Shown here in pieces: positions 15,001 to 25,007 of a DNA stretch of 64,000 nt. The position numbers were made by a program, and so were the translations under genes. The notes under the pieces were generated by a model. The model did no database searches and was not told the origin of the DNA. It saw nothing but the letters and a program-made list of their open reading frames with translations. Origin of the DNA: Botryotinia globosa (taxonomy: Eukaryota > Ascomycota > Leotiomycetes > Helotiales > Sclerotiniaceae); the NCBI GenBank assembly GCA_014898425.1, contig RCSZ01000011.1:1300501-1364500 (forward strand), given 5' to 3'. Within the stretch, counting starts at the first letter, position 1. Each line of letters begins with the position of its first letter.

Positions 15001-15783
15001 TCATTGACTCGTCAAGACCTAGGGGATATTTTTGCATCGGGTTCTTCACAAGCCGTAGCATCTCACAAGATTGAAGAGGCTCCTAATGTTCGACTACACA
15101 CATCTGAACATTTGGGTAGCATTTTTGCGTCGGATTCGCCAATTAAAGGCAGAACAGGTACCGTCACACCAACATATATGAATGGGGATGATGTCGATGA
15201 TGATAAGAGTATTGGATCTTGGACCCGGCGTGAAGCTCATCGTACTTCGACAAGTGCTCAGTCTTGTAATGAGAAGGAGAATCTGATCGGCACTCCGTCA
15301 GCTCAAGATGGTTCTCCAAAGAGCAAATCTAGTTTCGTTGAATTGATCAGAACAACAAGCAGGTACGTAAAACCTTGTTCCTCAAACTTTCAACTCTTAC
15401 TGATTATTTGTAGTGCTGTGCAAAAGAATCAAATTTTGAAGAACTTGCTGAACCTTCAGCCTGCAACTCATTCAGCCATTGCTGCACCTGCCCATGTTTC
15501 TTCGGCTAATGCTCAAGGTATTGTTCCTCTTCAAAATCGCGGCTCGGCAGCAGCATCTCTGGCTCCTGCTATGGTCAACATGACATGTACCAGTAAATCT
15601 TCAGCGGTTGCCTCACCTCGAAGTATTGCTAGTCCAAGCACGCCAGAAAATCGCTCGCGTATTGGTCGTGGTCAATCTTTCCATCGCTCTCCAGAGCATT
15701 TGGGAAACGAGGACTATCTTGATTGCCTGAAAGAAATTGCCCGCCATACATCTATCAAGCGACGTCAAGCGGAACTGCAATGA
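12002..15783 (+). CDS. Large disordered protein with N-terminal eIF4E-binding motif
   Basis: Exons are 12002-12128, 12194-15362 and 15414-15783, giving 1,221 residues. The first exon, missed if only the long frame is read, encodes KANRYTIDQLLDLKRS. This contains the canonical eIF4E-binding motif Tyr-x4-Leu-hydrophobic (YTIDQLL), as in 4E-T and other 4E-binding proteins. The likely role is therefore cap-dependent translational repression or mRNA decay. The remainder is low-complexity, rich in Ser, Pro, Gln and Thr, with a Pro/Gly/Met/Phe-rich segment and no folded domain I recognise. Six copies of a short motif resembling LxxIFAS-x-x-P occur in the second half. The C-terminus, EDYLDCLKEIARHTSIKRR, looks helical and may be a second conserved patch. 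Intron 1 has an unusual GTCAGT donor but a good CTAAT branch point. Frame continuity is exact. Confidence 0.8.
15363..15413 (+). other. 51-bp intron in frame and free of stops
   Basis: Donor GTACGT, CTGAT branch point and TTTGTAG acceptor mark an intron of exactly 17 codons that contains no stop in the reading frame. Retention would insert a short hydrophobic stretch (QLLLIIC type) without breaking the protein. Splicing is favoured because it joins polar sequence to polar sequence. Confidence 0.6.
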
Positions 15784-17392
15784 TGTGACTTTGTGACATC
15801 TTGCCATACACTCTAGAATCTCATGTTCACAGCTCATGCTACTATTATAGTTCCCTCATCTGATCAGCATGATTTTCATGGAATCCATCAGATATTGGAG
15901 GCCATGTTATATCAAACATGCACCTTCTTGTATTAATGGCTGATTAGCACTCGATATCAAAATAGCTGGACTTGTATATGAGGATTTAAACCCACTTATG
16001 CTAGGATTGGCTTTTCGTATCTTTGTACCTTTGCCGTTTACATTAATGTCTTTTGTTTTAATTATTTGGCCACAGACATACACACAAGTTTCTTTTTGTA
16101 GGATTATTTGGGCACTGAGCATTACGTTTTCTCGCCATGGGATACGGCTTTCTTTCTCATAGTTGATATGAATTTCGCGGATAGTTTTATGAATGACATG
16201 GTGGGCAGGAATTAATGGAAGACGTGGATAATATGATCGAGCAGGCTTTATGGTTTTCTTTCTGGCACAATTATGTTATTTCCTTTTTTCTCTTTGCAGG
16301 GGACTATCAGTCAGTATTGATATTGAGGTTTCAGATTGGTGAGGAAAATACTAGCATTCTTGTTTCATAGTCAAATAAAATTAATTGTGTAAAATCCTTT
16401 GGTTTATTATAATGTGATATAATATGGCTTTGAATTGAGTGGCGTGAGGAGACCCTCCTGGGTAATGTGCGTGTCTTGGTGATTCCGTCGGTGTTCCAGG
16501 ATGTGGAATATTTTACCAAGGTGATGGAGTTGTAACATCTTGCTATGCTACTCAGACGTCGGTACGCACGTTATACTTCATGAAACCACTACTCCAAAAT
16601 TTGAATCCTACCTATATGAGAATACTCTCAAACACGACCAGGATCTCTCGGCTCTCTCACAATTCACGCTCAAATATCTCGTAAGTTAGCAAACACCTCA
16701 TGAATTGCGACTAAGCCGATTTCTTGAGATGCGAGTGAGAATTAAAGGAGGCAGTTGAATACAGAAATTACATGGTTTGGGCTTGAGGTAATTGGTGTTG
16801 TATCTATCTATCTACTCTTTTGTGTTGTTTTGTTGTGGGGTTTGTGACTAATTTTTGATGTTTTATACCTACATTCGGTTTTTATTTGAGGTATGTAGGG
16901 CTTGTGTGGATAGAGATGGGTGGGTGTATAAGCGATGAGGGTTTTAGGGGGTGAGGGAGGTAAATGGAAATTTGATAGTGTAGGTAGATAGGTAGGTAGG
17001 TAGGTAGGTAGGTAGGTAGGTAGGTAGGTAGGTAGGTAGGTAGGTAGGTAGGTAGGTATCTAATGTTTGGGATGGATGGATGGTCTGGAATGGATATATG
17101 CTTTTGGGAAGTGTTGTTTGGGATGGGCGTTGTATTTATTGAGTAGAGGGGTGAGTGATTGATGGATTTGGATATTAGCGATGTTCAAGATTAATGGTGT
17201 AAAAGTTGATGGGTGATTTTGGTAAATATGGTATCATTCATCACCCTGGGCCTATCCTAGCCGTGGGGAAAAAGTAAAAGGCTACTAGATTGGGGTGGGG
17301 GTAGGCCAATTCTCAACATTAATATATATAGCTACATCATAAACTCATGAGATGTCGTATCGCCCAGCCCGTTCATAATCCACTTGTAAATC
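15784..17392. other. Intergenic region between convergent genes
   Basis: It holds the 3' ends of the eIF4E-binding-protein gene (plus) and of NSE2 (minus). Apart from the tetranucleotide tract at 16990-17058 it is AT-rich, with no supportable gene. Short frames here lack introns, domains and good start contexts. Confidence 0.5.
16990..17058. repeat. (TAGG)n tetranucleotide microsatellite
   Basis: About 17 uninterrupted copies of TAGG. The same unit on the opposite strand (CCTA) forms the tract at 21713-21801 and a shorter one near 50320-50353. Confidence 0.95.
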
Positions 17393-18763
17393 TCATTCAT
17401 CCTCGTCATCTTCATCTTCGCCATCCGTGCTAACTTGCGTCAAAGTAGGTGGAGGCCTACTACTCATTTTCTCTCTCTTTACACTTCGCCGCCTTTCCTC
17501 ATCGTCTACATCCAGAAATGTACTTTCATCATCTAACTCCTCGGGTCTATTTCTTTGCGTTCCTCTCGGAGCATCATCCTCGTCATCGCTCTCCTCGCTT
17601 CTTTCTCTCCGCGTCGCCCTCTTAACCTGTCTCAACAACAATTGATCATCATACATATCTTCCATAGCAATCAAATTCTCACACCCAATTGCGGGACACT
17701 TAACCACTCTTTTTCCACCTTGGTTCGTGGCATTTTTCCCATGATATTCGATGATTGCTTCTTTTTCAAAACTGTGATTACACTTATTATTAGTGTATGG
17801 GGAGCGGAAGATTGCAAAAGTGAGTGGACACTTGAGATCTTTGACGACTCGTTCAATTACAATCTCGTCATCCGAAGATTCTTCTTCGGCTTGTCTGTTG
17901 GCTTGAGTAGATGAGTGAGAGCGGTCCGAGGGAAACCATGTGGATTCTTTGGGGAGGGGTAGGTCTCCGTCTGGATGAAGGGAGTCGTGGACTACACGCT
18001 TGAAGCTCTTGTAGTCATTATGGGAGGCATATCTGTAGGAGAATTAATTAGCATTTGCCCGCATATTCGACTCCAAACTTTATGAGAGTGCAGAGAGAAG
18101 GATGATATACCTTTTTGTCATACTTTCCGCCTCGTATTTTGACCTATACTCCTCCTTGATTTGATCCAGTAACTCCACTGCACTTACAACCACTCCATCT
18201 TGCTTTGCTTCCTCTTCATCTTCTTGACCCCTAGTCCTTCGCATTGGAGGCGCTGGATTAGCCTCAGCCAATTTACCACAAACATCCCTAACAACCAGAT
18301 CATTCCTCTCCACCTCATCGCCCCTATCAATCAAGACCCGCATCGCCAACTCTGCCTGCTCCGTCCAAATATTAACCTTCTTCGCCAAATGCTTCGTATG
18401 GATTTCCAAATGTTTATGGTCCGCCGGAATCTCCTCATCATCTTGTCCATCCCTTTGTCTCTTTCGCGCATTTTTCTCTACTTGTCTCTTGCGCTCCCAC
18501 ATCCTATCATTGTTGGCGACAGTGGTGTCTGTGATATTTTGGATCGCTTGACTCAGATGCTTCTTTAGCTTGGCGAGATTATGAAGAGTGCGGATATTAG
18601 AAATGGCTCGTTGCGCATCGGCCGAGAGAGGACATGTTGGTGGAGTGTATTCTGGGAAGGGGATTGATCTGTTTGAATTGGAGGGGCGGGATCTGCCTGG
18701 TGCAGGAGATGATTGTGAACCGTGGCGCCCAGCACCTGTTTGAAGACGTCTGCGAAGAGACAT
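17393..18763 (-). CDS. NSE2: NSE2/MMS21-type SUMO E3 ligase of the SMC5/6 complex
   Basis: Exon 1 is 18763-18111, the intron 18110-18033 and exon 2 18032-17393, giving 430 residues. The first part is basic and helical with coiled-coil character. This is the region that docks on the SMC5 arm in the family. The second exon carries the SP-RING (zf-MIZ) domain: DLKCPLTFAIF, then the Cys-Asn-His-Ser-Phe zinc ligands, then CPAIGC. It ends in a long acidic/basic tail rich in Glu, Asp and Arg. The protein attaches SUMO to targets during DNA repair and chromosome maintenance. The Asp/Glu-rich extension makes it longer than the yeast protein, as in other filamentous ascomycetes. Two ACGCG cores lie 70-100 bp upstream of the start. 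Confidence 0.93.
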
Positions 18764-18832
18764 GGTATTAGATGTTGGTGTTGATGTCTATTTGTCGTTA
18801 AAGGTGGGTTTTAACTATGATGTGGTGGGGAG

Positions 18833-18864
18833 ACGCGCTTGGTCGCATGAAATCTGGGGACGCG
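18833..18864 (-). promoter_or_regulatory. Pair of ACGCG cores upstream of NSE2
   Basis: ACGCG occurs at 18833-18837 and 18860-18864, 70 to 101 bp before the NSE2 start codon. ACGCG is the core of the MluI cell-cycle box bound by MBF-type factors in fungi and is frequent before DNA-repair and replication genes. Functional use here is inference. Confidence 0.4.
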
Positions 18865-19391
18865 AACTTTGGTGTATTGGTCCGCGAGCCGTTAGCGTGA
18901 GCACATGATTCGGCATATTTTTGTTTTATATTCATTCCAGAACTATTTCACGTGGAAATCGGAGAATCTTGCAGCATTAATCATTCCTACGGCAATTAGT
19001 GTGAGTCTTGCAATCCTTTGGATCTACATTAGTTTAGAATTGTTGTTTAGTAGTAGCAAGGCTCTATCGAAGTTGCGATTCCAAACGCTGAAATTTGTGT
19101 GCTTCCTGCGTTTGCACGGCTTTGGGATAATTTACTTGAAGCATTATATATGTTGGGTAATAAGAAAGCTAGGCTTTTTCTTTTTGCGCAGTGAAGTTAC
19201 TGTGCCTCAGTGCTAAGAAAAGACCTCGAGAGAGAAAAGAAAGAACGGCTGTGCTGTTGTTCGTCTTTCCAGGCAAAATTGAACATCTATCTCCCCCTCG
19301 ATCTAGGAAGCATGGGCAATCCGCAGTCCAAGTTTCAAAGTTTTCATTCTTCTTTGTTCTACGACTATATGATTTATTGTTTCACTCCTGC

Positions 19392-19392
19392 T

Positions 19393-19453
<61 letters not shown>
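19392..19453. repeat. (ATC)n / (GAT)n trinucleotide microsatellite
   Basis: About 20 perfect ATC units lie 120-180 bp upstream of the Nudix start codon, probably inside its promoter or 5' leader. Length changes in multiples of three would not affect the protein. Confidence 0.95.
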
Positions 19454-19575
19454 CCTCTCACTTTGCTCCTCGATCCTCTTTTCCTGCGGTCCTATTCTTT
19501 TCCGTAGCCATCACAATTTAATAACATCTGCACAGTTCCGAGTGACCGTAAGAAGATTTATCTTTCATCTTTGAG

Positions 19576-20169
19576 ATGGCAGACTTCCCACCTATCACTG
19601 ACCGCTCTTACGGCATTTATACCATCCGCTACCTGCCCAGCCTCACGCTCTCCACACCTCCACCTGTTCCAAGCACTGAAAATACTGAAGTCCTACTCAT
19701 CCTTCAAAAAACTATTTGGGATAGTGTTCCTCCATTTTGGTGTTTCCCAAAGGGTCATGCCGAAACGGGCGATGCGTCGACATTGCATACTGCCATTCGA
19801 GAGCTCGAGGAAGAGACATCCTTGAAGGTTAAGCCTGAGGATATCTTGAGATTCAAACCAGTTGAGCACACAAGGGAGATTGAGGGACAAGATTCTAAGG
19901 ACTGGGATGGAAGTTTTTCGGAGAGATACATAAACCCAGTCAGAAAGAATGGAAAGGAGGTTAGGTATTGGCTTGCACTGGTTGGAAAGGGAGAGGGAGA
20001 GAAGGAAATTAAACTCCAGGAAAAAGAGGTTGCGGGATACAAGTGGTGTTCGTGGGGTGAGGCGGCGGAAAAGGTGACTTATGACGAAACAAAAGCAACC
20101 TTGAGGAGAGCGGTCGCCATGCTTGAGGGTCATGGGAAAGTTGGTGAGGAGGTCAAGGCTAAAGTGTGA
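19576..20169 (+). CDS. Nudix hydrolase, diadenosine-tetraphosphatase-like
   Basis: A single-exon gene of 197 residues. The Nudix helix is at residues 60-83, beginning GHAETGD and ending RELEEETSL. Its context, WCFPKGH, is typical of bis(5'-nucleosyl)-tetraphosphatase and diphosphoinositol-polyphosphate hydrolases. Compared with the consensus G-x5-E-x7-R-E-U-x-E-E-x-G-U, Asp replaces the first Glu, one residue is inserted before Arg-Glu, and Ser82 replaces the near-invariant Gly. The metal-binding Glu pair (79-80) is kept, so the enzyme is probably active. The likely role is removal of signalling or damaged nucleotides in the cytosol; the substrate is not readable from sequence. An A-rich, (ATC)n-containing leader precedes it. 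Confidence 0.85.
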   Translation: MADFPPITDRSYGIYTIRYLPSLTLSTPPPVPSTENTEVLLILQKTIWDSVPPFWCFPKGHAETGDASTLHTAIRELEEETSLKVKPEDILRFKPVEHTREIEGQDSKDWDGSFSERYINPVRKNGKEVRYWLALVGKGEGEKEIKLQEKEVAGYKWCSWGEAAEKVTYDETKATLRRAVAMLEGHGKVGEEVKAKV

Positions 20170-21962
20170 TGGAATAATGGACAATGATCCGCGAAGAAGA
20201 ACGATCTTCAATGCTATCACCAGCTAACTTTGCTTTGAAGTCACCACTGTTGTTGTGCCAAGCTAGATCTAGACGGCTGTGTACAGCCGTCGAGCAACTC
20301 GGCATTCTTGTGTTTGACCCGGTGAACACATAAGATGGTGTGTCTGTAAAACTTGTCTCACAAAGCTGATAGGGCTGAAGCTTTTCATAGAAACATGATA
20401 CACTAGACTCCAATATCCATCAATAACACAAAAGGCGGTGCCACAGCAGTGCACAGTTCTCGACACATGATCGAGGAATTGGACGACAGACGATACAAAT
20501 CAAAAGTGATTCCTCACTTTCCAAACCTTGCTAACCTGCATCCTCGAGCATACGCAATGAAAGTGGCCAAATCTTGGCCGGGAAAGATAACAATTGAAAT
20601 GTTGAGCTTCGGACATCGGTACTGTGCCAAGATAGTAGTTCCTGGCCGACAATCTGGATGGAACTAGATCTAAAATCGATATCCTTGATCTGCTAAGTTC
20701 TAACGCGACTCTAGCAATTGCCCAATTTGAAAAATATTGGAAAATTGGTAATTATCCTTCGTCGTTGGTAGCCAATCGAGGAACCTGCACATTGCACATG
20801 GAAATGTTCGAGTACAGTAGACTGTCGGGTAGTAGAAGCAGTAGTGGATAGAGGCAATCGAATCGGACTTGGGGATGATCCTCGCTGGTTCAGGTTGGTT
20901 GAGTGAACTCGCACCTGGGCATTGAGAAACAGGCCATTTTAGGAAGTAATCCGATTGTTGACCAATGACCGGTCGACTTTTGAGCTTGGCCCATGATCAG
21001 AATCGGGCAAACCGATGTGGATATATTTCCCGATAGGCGTTACTTATCATGAGGTGGTGAATGGGCGTGCTTCATCAGTCCATCATGATTGGATCTCGGT
21101 GCTGACTGAGCTGAGAGCTCCATAGCAAAAAGCTTGATTATCTACCAAGGATACTAGGTATGTTAGCCGTCGGTATACGATACGGTATTATGAGTATGGC
21201 GGCGGCGGCTTAAACTTGTTGAAAATGTGCCAAGTTGGTCGACTTATTTGATGACGAGTGTGTCGATGGAACTCCAAGATTACTTTGTACGGTGGTTATT
21301 ATCTATGATTATCTACGATTATATATGACTATCTGTGACTATCTGTGACTATCTACAACTATCTGTGACTATTTAAAAAAGTCTGGAGGAGTGGGGGAAA
21401 TGTCTCAAACTTCCCCACCACCTGATAGATAAATGCTGACCACGAGTAATAATTATTGGATAGAAGTTTCTAGTATCACGGCTTCATTGTTACTTGCCTG
21501 GTATGCATGCATGCACTTGCTTCTACTTAAAAGATTCAAAGTTTATTGCCCTTGGGCCCTAGGCCCTACCTAGCACATGAAGCTTGACTTTATTTCGACG
21601 GTATGACCTATTACTTTGTACTTACATATTACCCTGTCCCGTTCTAGGACCCCCAGACATTTCGGCAAAAGTTGGCTTTGGTCTAGCTAACTATCTACCT
21701 ACCTATTATCAATACCTACCTACCTACCTACCTACCTACCTACCTACCTACCTACCTACCTACCTACCTACCTACCTACCTACCTACCTACCTACCTACC
21801 TAGTCAATATCCATGATCCTTCACTCAAATCTTCGCACATTCTTCTGTTCATTTAAGACTACTTGTCTACCCAGTTTTTGAGAGACGTTGTCTTCAGTCT
21901 TCCTCAGTCTCCCCAACCGAAAACACAAGTCGAGGTTCTTGTGCGACTATCATTCGAAGAAG
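20170..21962. other. Intergenic region before the MFS permease
   Basis: No gene is supported. It holds a degenerate 11-bp repeat (TGACTATCTG type) at about 21300-21375 and the CCTA tract at 21713-21801. The part nearest 21962 is the leader of the permease gene. Confidence 0.5.
21713..21801. repeat. (CCTA)n tetranucleotide microsatellite
   Basis: About 22 copies of CCTA lie 160-250 bp upstream of the permease start codon. It is the reverse complement of the TAGG tract at 16990. Any reading frame through it gives an artificial Leu-Pro-Thr-Tyr repeat. Confidence 0.95.
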
Positions 21963-23645
21963 ATGTTTAATCGCAACAAGGAATCTGCGGCTGATGCCAA
22001 TCATCTTGCTATCGATTCCAATTCGAGTCCGCAAAACCACCAAGACCCTCTCGCCAATATCCCAAAGACAAAATGGGAAAGACTCTGGCCTGCTATGGCC
22101 TGTGGCTCAGGATTATTCTCTGATGGTTACATTAATAACGTATGCTAATCTTCTAGCCATCAGTTTGGGTACGATAAACATACTAATATCTGCGTACAGG
22201 TAATCGGATCGGTATCTACTATGCTCGGAGTAATCTACGGAGACGTATACACGAAATCTGCCGCCGTGAAAAACATTTCCGCCATCACATTTGCTGGCAC
22301 GGTTGCTGGTATGCTCATATTTGGTTATACCAGTGATAAATGGGGCAGAGCAAACACACTTACGCTGTCCACGGTAATTCTCATCGTCTTTGCTGCTCTT
22401 GGCGCTGGTTCGTATGGATACCACGGAAGTGTACAGGGTCTATTCGCTGCACTTGCTGCTTATCGTTTCCTGGTCGGAGTCGGTATTGGAGGAGAATATC
22501 CCGCTGGATCTGTCGGTTGCTCCGAAGCTTCTGGAGAATTGAAAGAGGGTACCCGAAACAGATGGTTTATCATCTTCACGAACGTTATGATTGATTTCGG
22601 TTTTGTCATTGGCGCCTTTGTTCCATATTTATTGGTTGTCATTTGTACAGAAGACCATTTGCGAGCTGCCTGGAGAATCTCCCTTGGACTCGGTGTAATC
22701 CCACCGTTGCTTTTGTTCTATCTTCGATTAAAATTGAAGGAGCCAGAAGAGTTTCAAAGGTATGTGTCACGACTGTTGAATGTTTCTCACACTCGCTAAT
22801 CATAAACAGAGAGAGCATGAAGAATGCCAAAATTCCCTATGGTCTTGTAATTAAGTACTATTGGTTTAGGCTATTAATAGTTTCCTTGATTTGGTTCATC
22901 TACGATGTATGTGAATATTCAAATCATCAAATTGGTTTATACTGACACATAACCATAGTTCTCAACCTACTCGTTTGGCATTTACTCCTCTAAAATTCTC
23001 AGTAACATTTACGGAGATACGGCGCCACTATCTCAATCATTCGGCTGGAACACCGTCATCAATCTATTTTATATCCCTGGCGCTGTCCTCGGTTCTTTCT
23101 TCTCCGATATGGTCGGTCCTCGATATGCTCTTGCCATAGGAGTCACATTGCAGGGTATTGTTGGCTTTATCATGTCCGGCTTGTACCCAGTTTTATCTAA
23201 AGTCAAGAATGTCCCCGCCTTTGTCGTCGTATACGGAATCTTCCTTTCCCTCGGTGAACTCGGTCCAGGTGACAACATTGGACTCCTCGCGTCCAAAACT
23301 TCCGCGACAGGTGTTAGAGGGCAATACTATGCCATTGCAGCCGCTGTGGGTAAAATTGGTGCCTTTGTTGGTACTTATGTTTTCCCGTATATCGAGGCAG
23401 CAGGTGGCAGTGGAAATGCTTCTGCCCAGTATCCATTTTACGTCTCGAGTTCGGGATGTATCTTGAGTGCAGCTTTAGCGCTCTTTTGTTTACCACATAT
23501 TGGCCAAGATACGATCACAAAGGAAGATGCAGCTTTCAGAGAGTATCTAGAGAGTAAGGGATGGGACACCAATCAAATGGGTTTGGGAAAAGTGGATGAT
23601 ATAGAAGAATCTCCTATCAGACAGGAGATTGGAGAAAAGCAGTAG
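21963..23645 (+). CDS. MFS permease, Git1-like (glycerophosphodiester / phosphate family)
   Basis: Exons are 21963-22139, 22200-22759, 22810-22906 and 22959-23645, giving 506 residues, close to the length of yeast Git1. It has about 12 predicted membrane segments. The loop-2 signature GYTSDKWGRANTLT and the family motif GVGIGGEYPAGSVGCSE are visible. The latter is typical of the phosphate:H+/Git1 branch of the major facilitator superfamily. Family members import glycerophosphoinositol, glycerophosphocholine or phosphate at the plasma membrane. The exact substrate cannot be read from sequence. All splice junctions keep the frame and restore transmembrane sequence. The start at 21963 was chosen because it is the first ATG with a plausible cytosolic N-terminus; in-frame upstream sequence is leader-like. 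Confidence 0.88.
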
Positions 23646-25007
23646 GAGACTGTTTCTTCCTTGTGAGAGGAGAGGAGTGGCTTTAATGAGTAAGGAGTGG
23701 ATTGATGGATATACTTAGAAGAGAGCTCGACATGGGAAAGAAGTATGTAATGAAGTAATGACCTCGTAGAGAGATACCTATCTAATGATACAATTAATCG
23801 TCAATCTTCCGAAGGTACTTGTCGTTTGTTTCATTTGATGTCCACATTTGACGCGTTAGTGCTTAGGCAGTGGTAGAAGATGTTGATTACAAGTATCTAT
23901 CAGATCAGAGTACTTCACTTTACGAGATTAGTACTCGCCTCTTGTATTACAAATCTACATTCTGCCGTCGTGTTCACCTGCGGTATTTCAGAATGGTATA
24001 TTGCGGTTTGAGACCCATATCCAAGTGCGGTGTCATGATAACATTCTTTGACTCTCTGTTTCATGCCTTTTACTTTATGTTTCATGCTCATTGCCTTTTG
24101 CTTCATGTCTTTTACTCTATTTTAAAGCTCGCTGTTCATAATTTATCACTACTGCGTCCTGACTCCCGACTCCTTGTGGAGGTGTGGAGAAGATGCATAG
24201 GTTGGAATGGGATAGATTGTTTGCAGATAGTGTAGAATCTGGAGTTTGGGGTTGAGGTGGGGGGTTTTGTATTTTGATAGTTTTGTATTTTGGTAGTTTG
24301 GAGATTGAGTGGGTGGGAGGTGTAAGGCACTCGGTGTGTTGGAGATGTGTGGAGGGCCTTGGGGGAGTGAGCATGAGAATGGAAAGTGTGGCGGAGGGGG
24401 TACAAGGCACATCAGATCTGATGGAGACAATCAGGAATGAGAAAATTGGTGGAAGTTGGGAGTAGGCGAGGGGGAAGTAATATAACTAGAGGTGTTTGTG
24501 GAGATGGGGCAGGCGTTCGTAGGTTTGTGGTCTCCTGTTTAATGGAGGGATGATTGGAAAGGTATTTGCGTATGTGTAGCGAGGGGGGTGGAGAGATTTC
24601 TTGTCAAGGAAAGGATGATGGGAGTGGGAGTGGGAGGAGGAGGATGAGGAAATTTAAGATCATCGGTCGTGTCTGTGGATTCAATCATTATTGAAAATCC
24701 TTTGTTTCCATGTAGATCTGTTGTACAGGTGGACACTGATGTTCTGTAGAATCTTGAATCTGAATGGCTTTGCTATTTCGATCATTTGAGTGGCCTCGAT
24801 TATTTCAATATGCAAAATCATTTCAAAGACGCCTAGATGTTCAGAACTGTTTAATTTTCAAAGGCAGTCGGGTAAATCAGATTGCTCACTCCAAAATACG
24901 TTGATACTCCCAATAACTTCAGTGCTCTTCACCACTTCAATACCTCAAATGGAACGAAAATTGCAGCTCAAAAAAGTAGGGATGATAATATTTCTTAACC
25001 TGCCAAT
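23646..25007. other. Intergenic region
   Basis: It contains the 3' ends of the permease gene (plus) and of the HET pseudogene (minus). Several short Pro-rich frames at 24117-24736 (minus) read low-complexity G-rich DNA and show no domain. No gene is supported. Confidence 0.5.

Larger units (their letters stand above)
18764..19575. promoter_or_regulatory. Divergent region NSE2 / Nudix gene
   Basis: The interval separates two divergently transcribed genes. It holds two ACGCG cores (18833-18837, 18860-18864) close to NSE2 and the (ATC)n tract close to the Nudix start. No gene is supported; an open frame through the triplet tract merely reads the repeat. Confidence 0.5.

Noticed and set aside
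17427..17914. Plus-strand frames over NSE2
   Set aside because: They lie antisense to the SP-RING exon and show only complement-derived Ser/Leu-rich sequence.
19191..19574. Poly-His and poly-Ile frames before the Nudix gene
   Set aside because: They read the ATC triplet tract in the leader.
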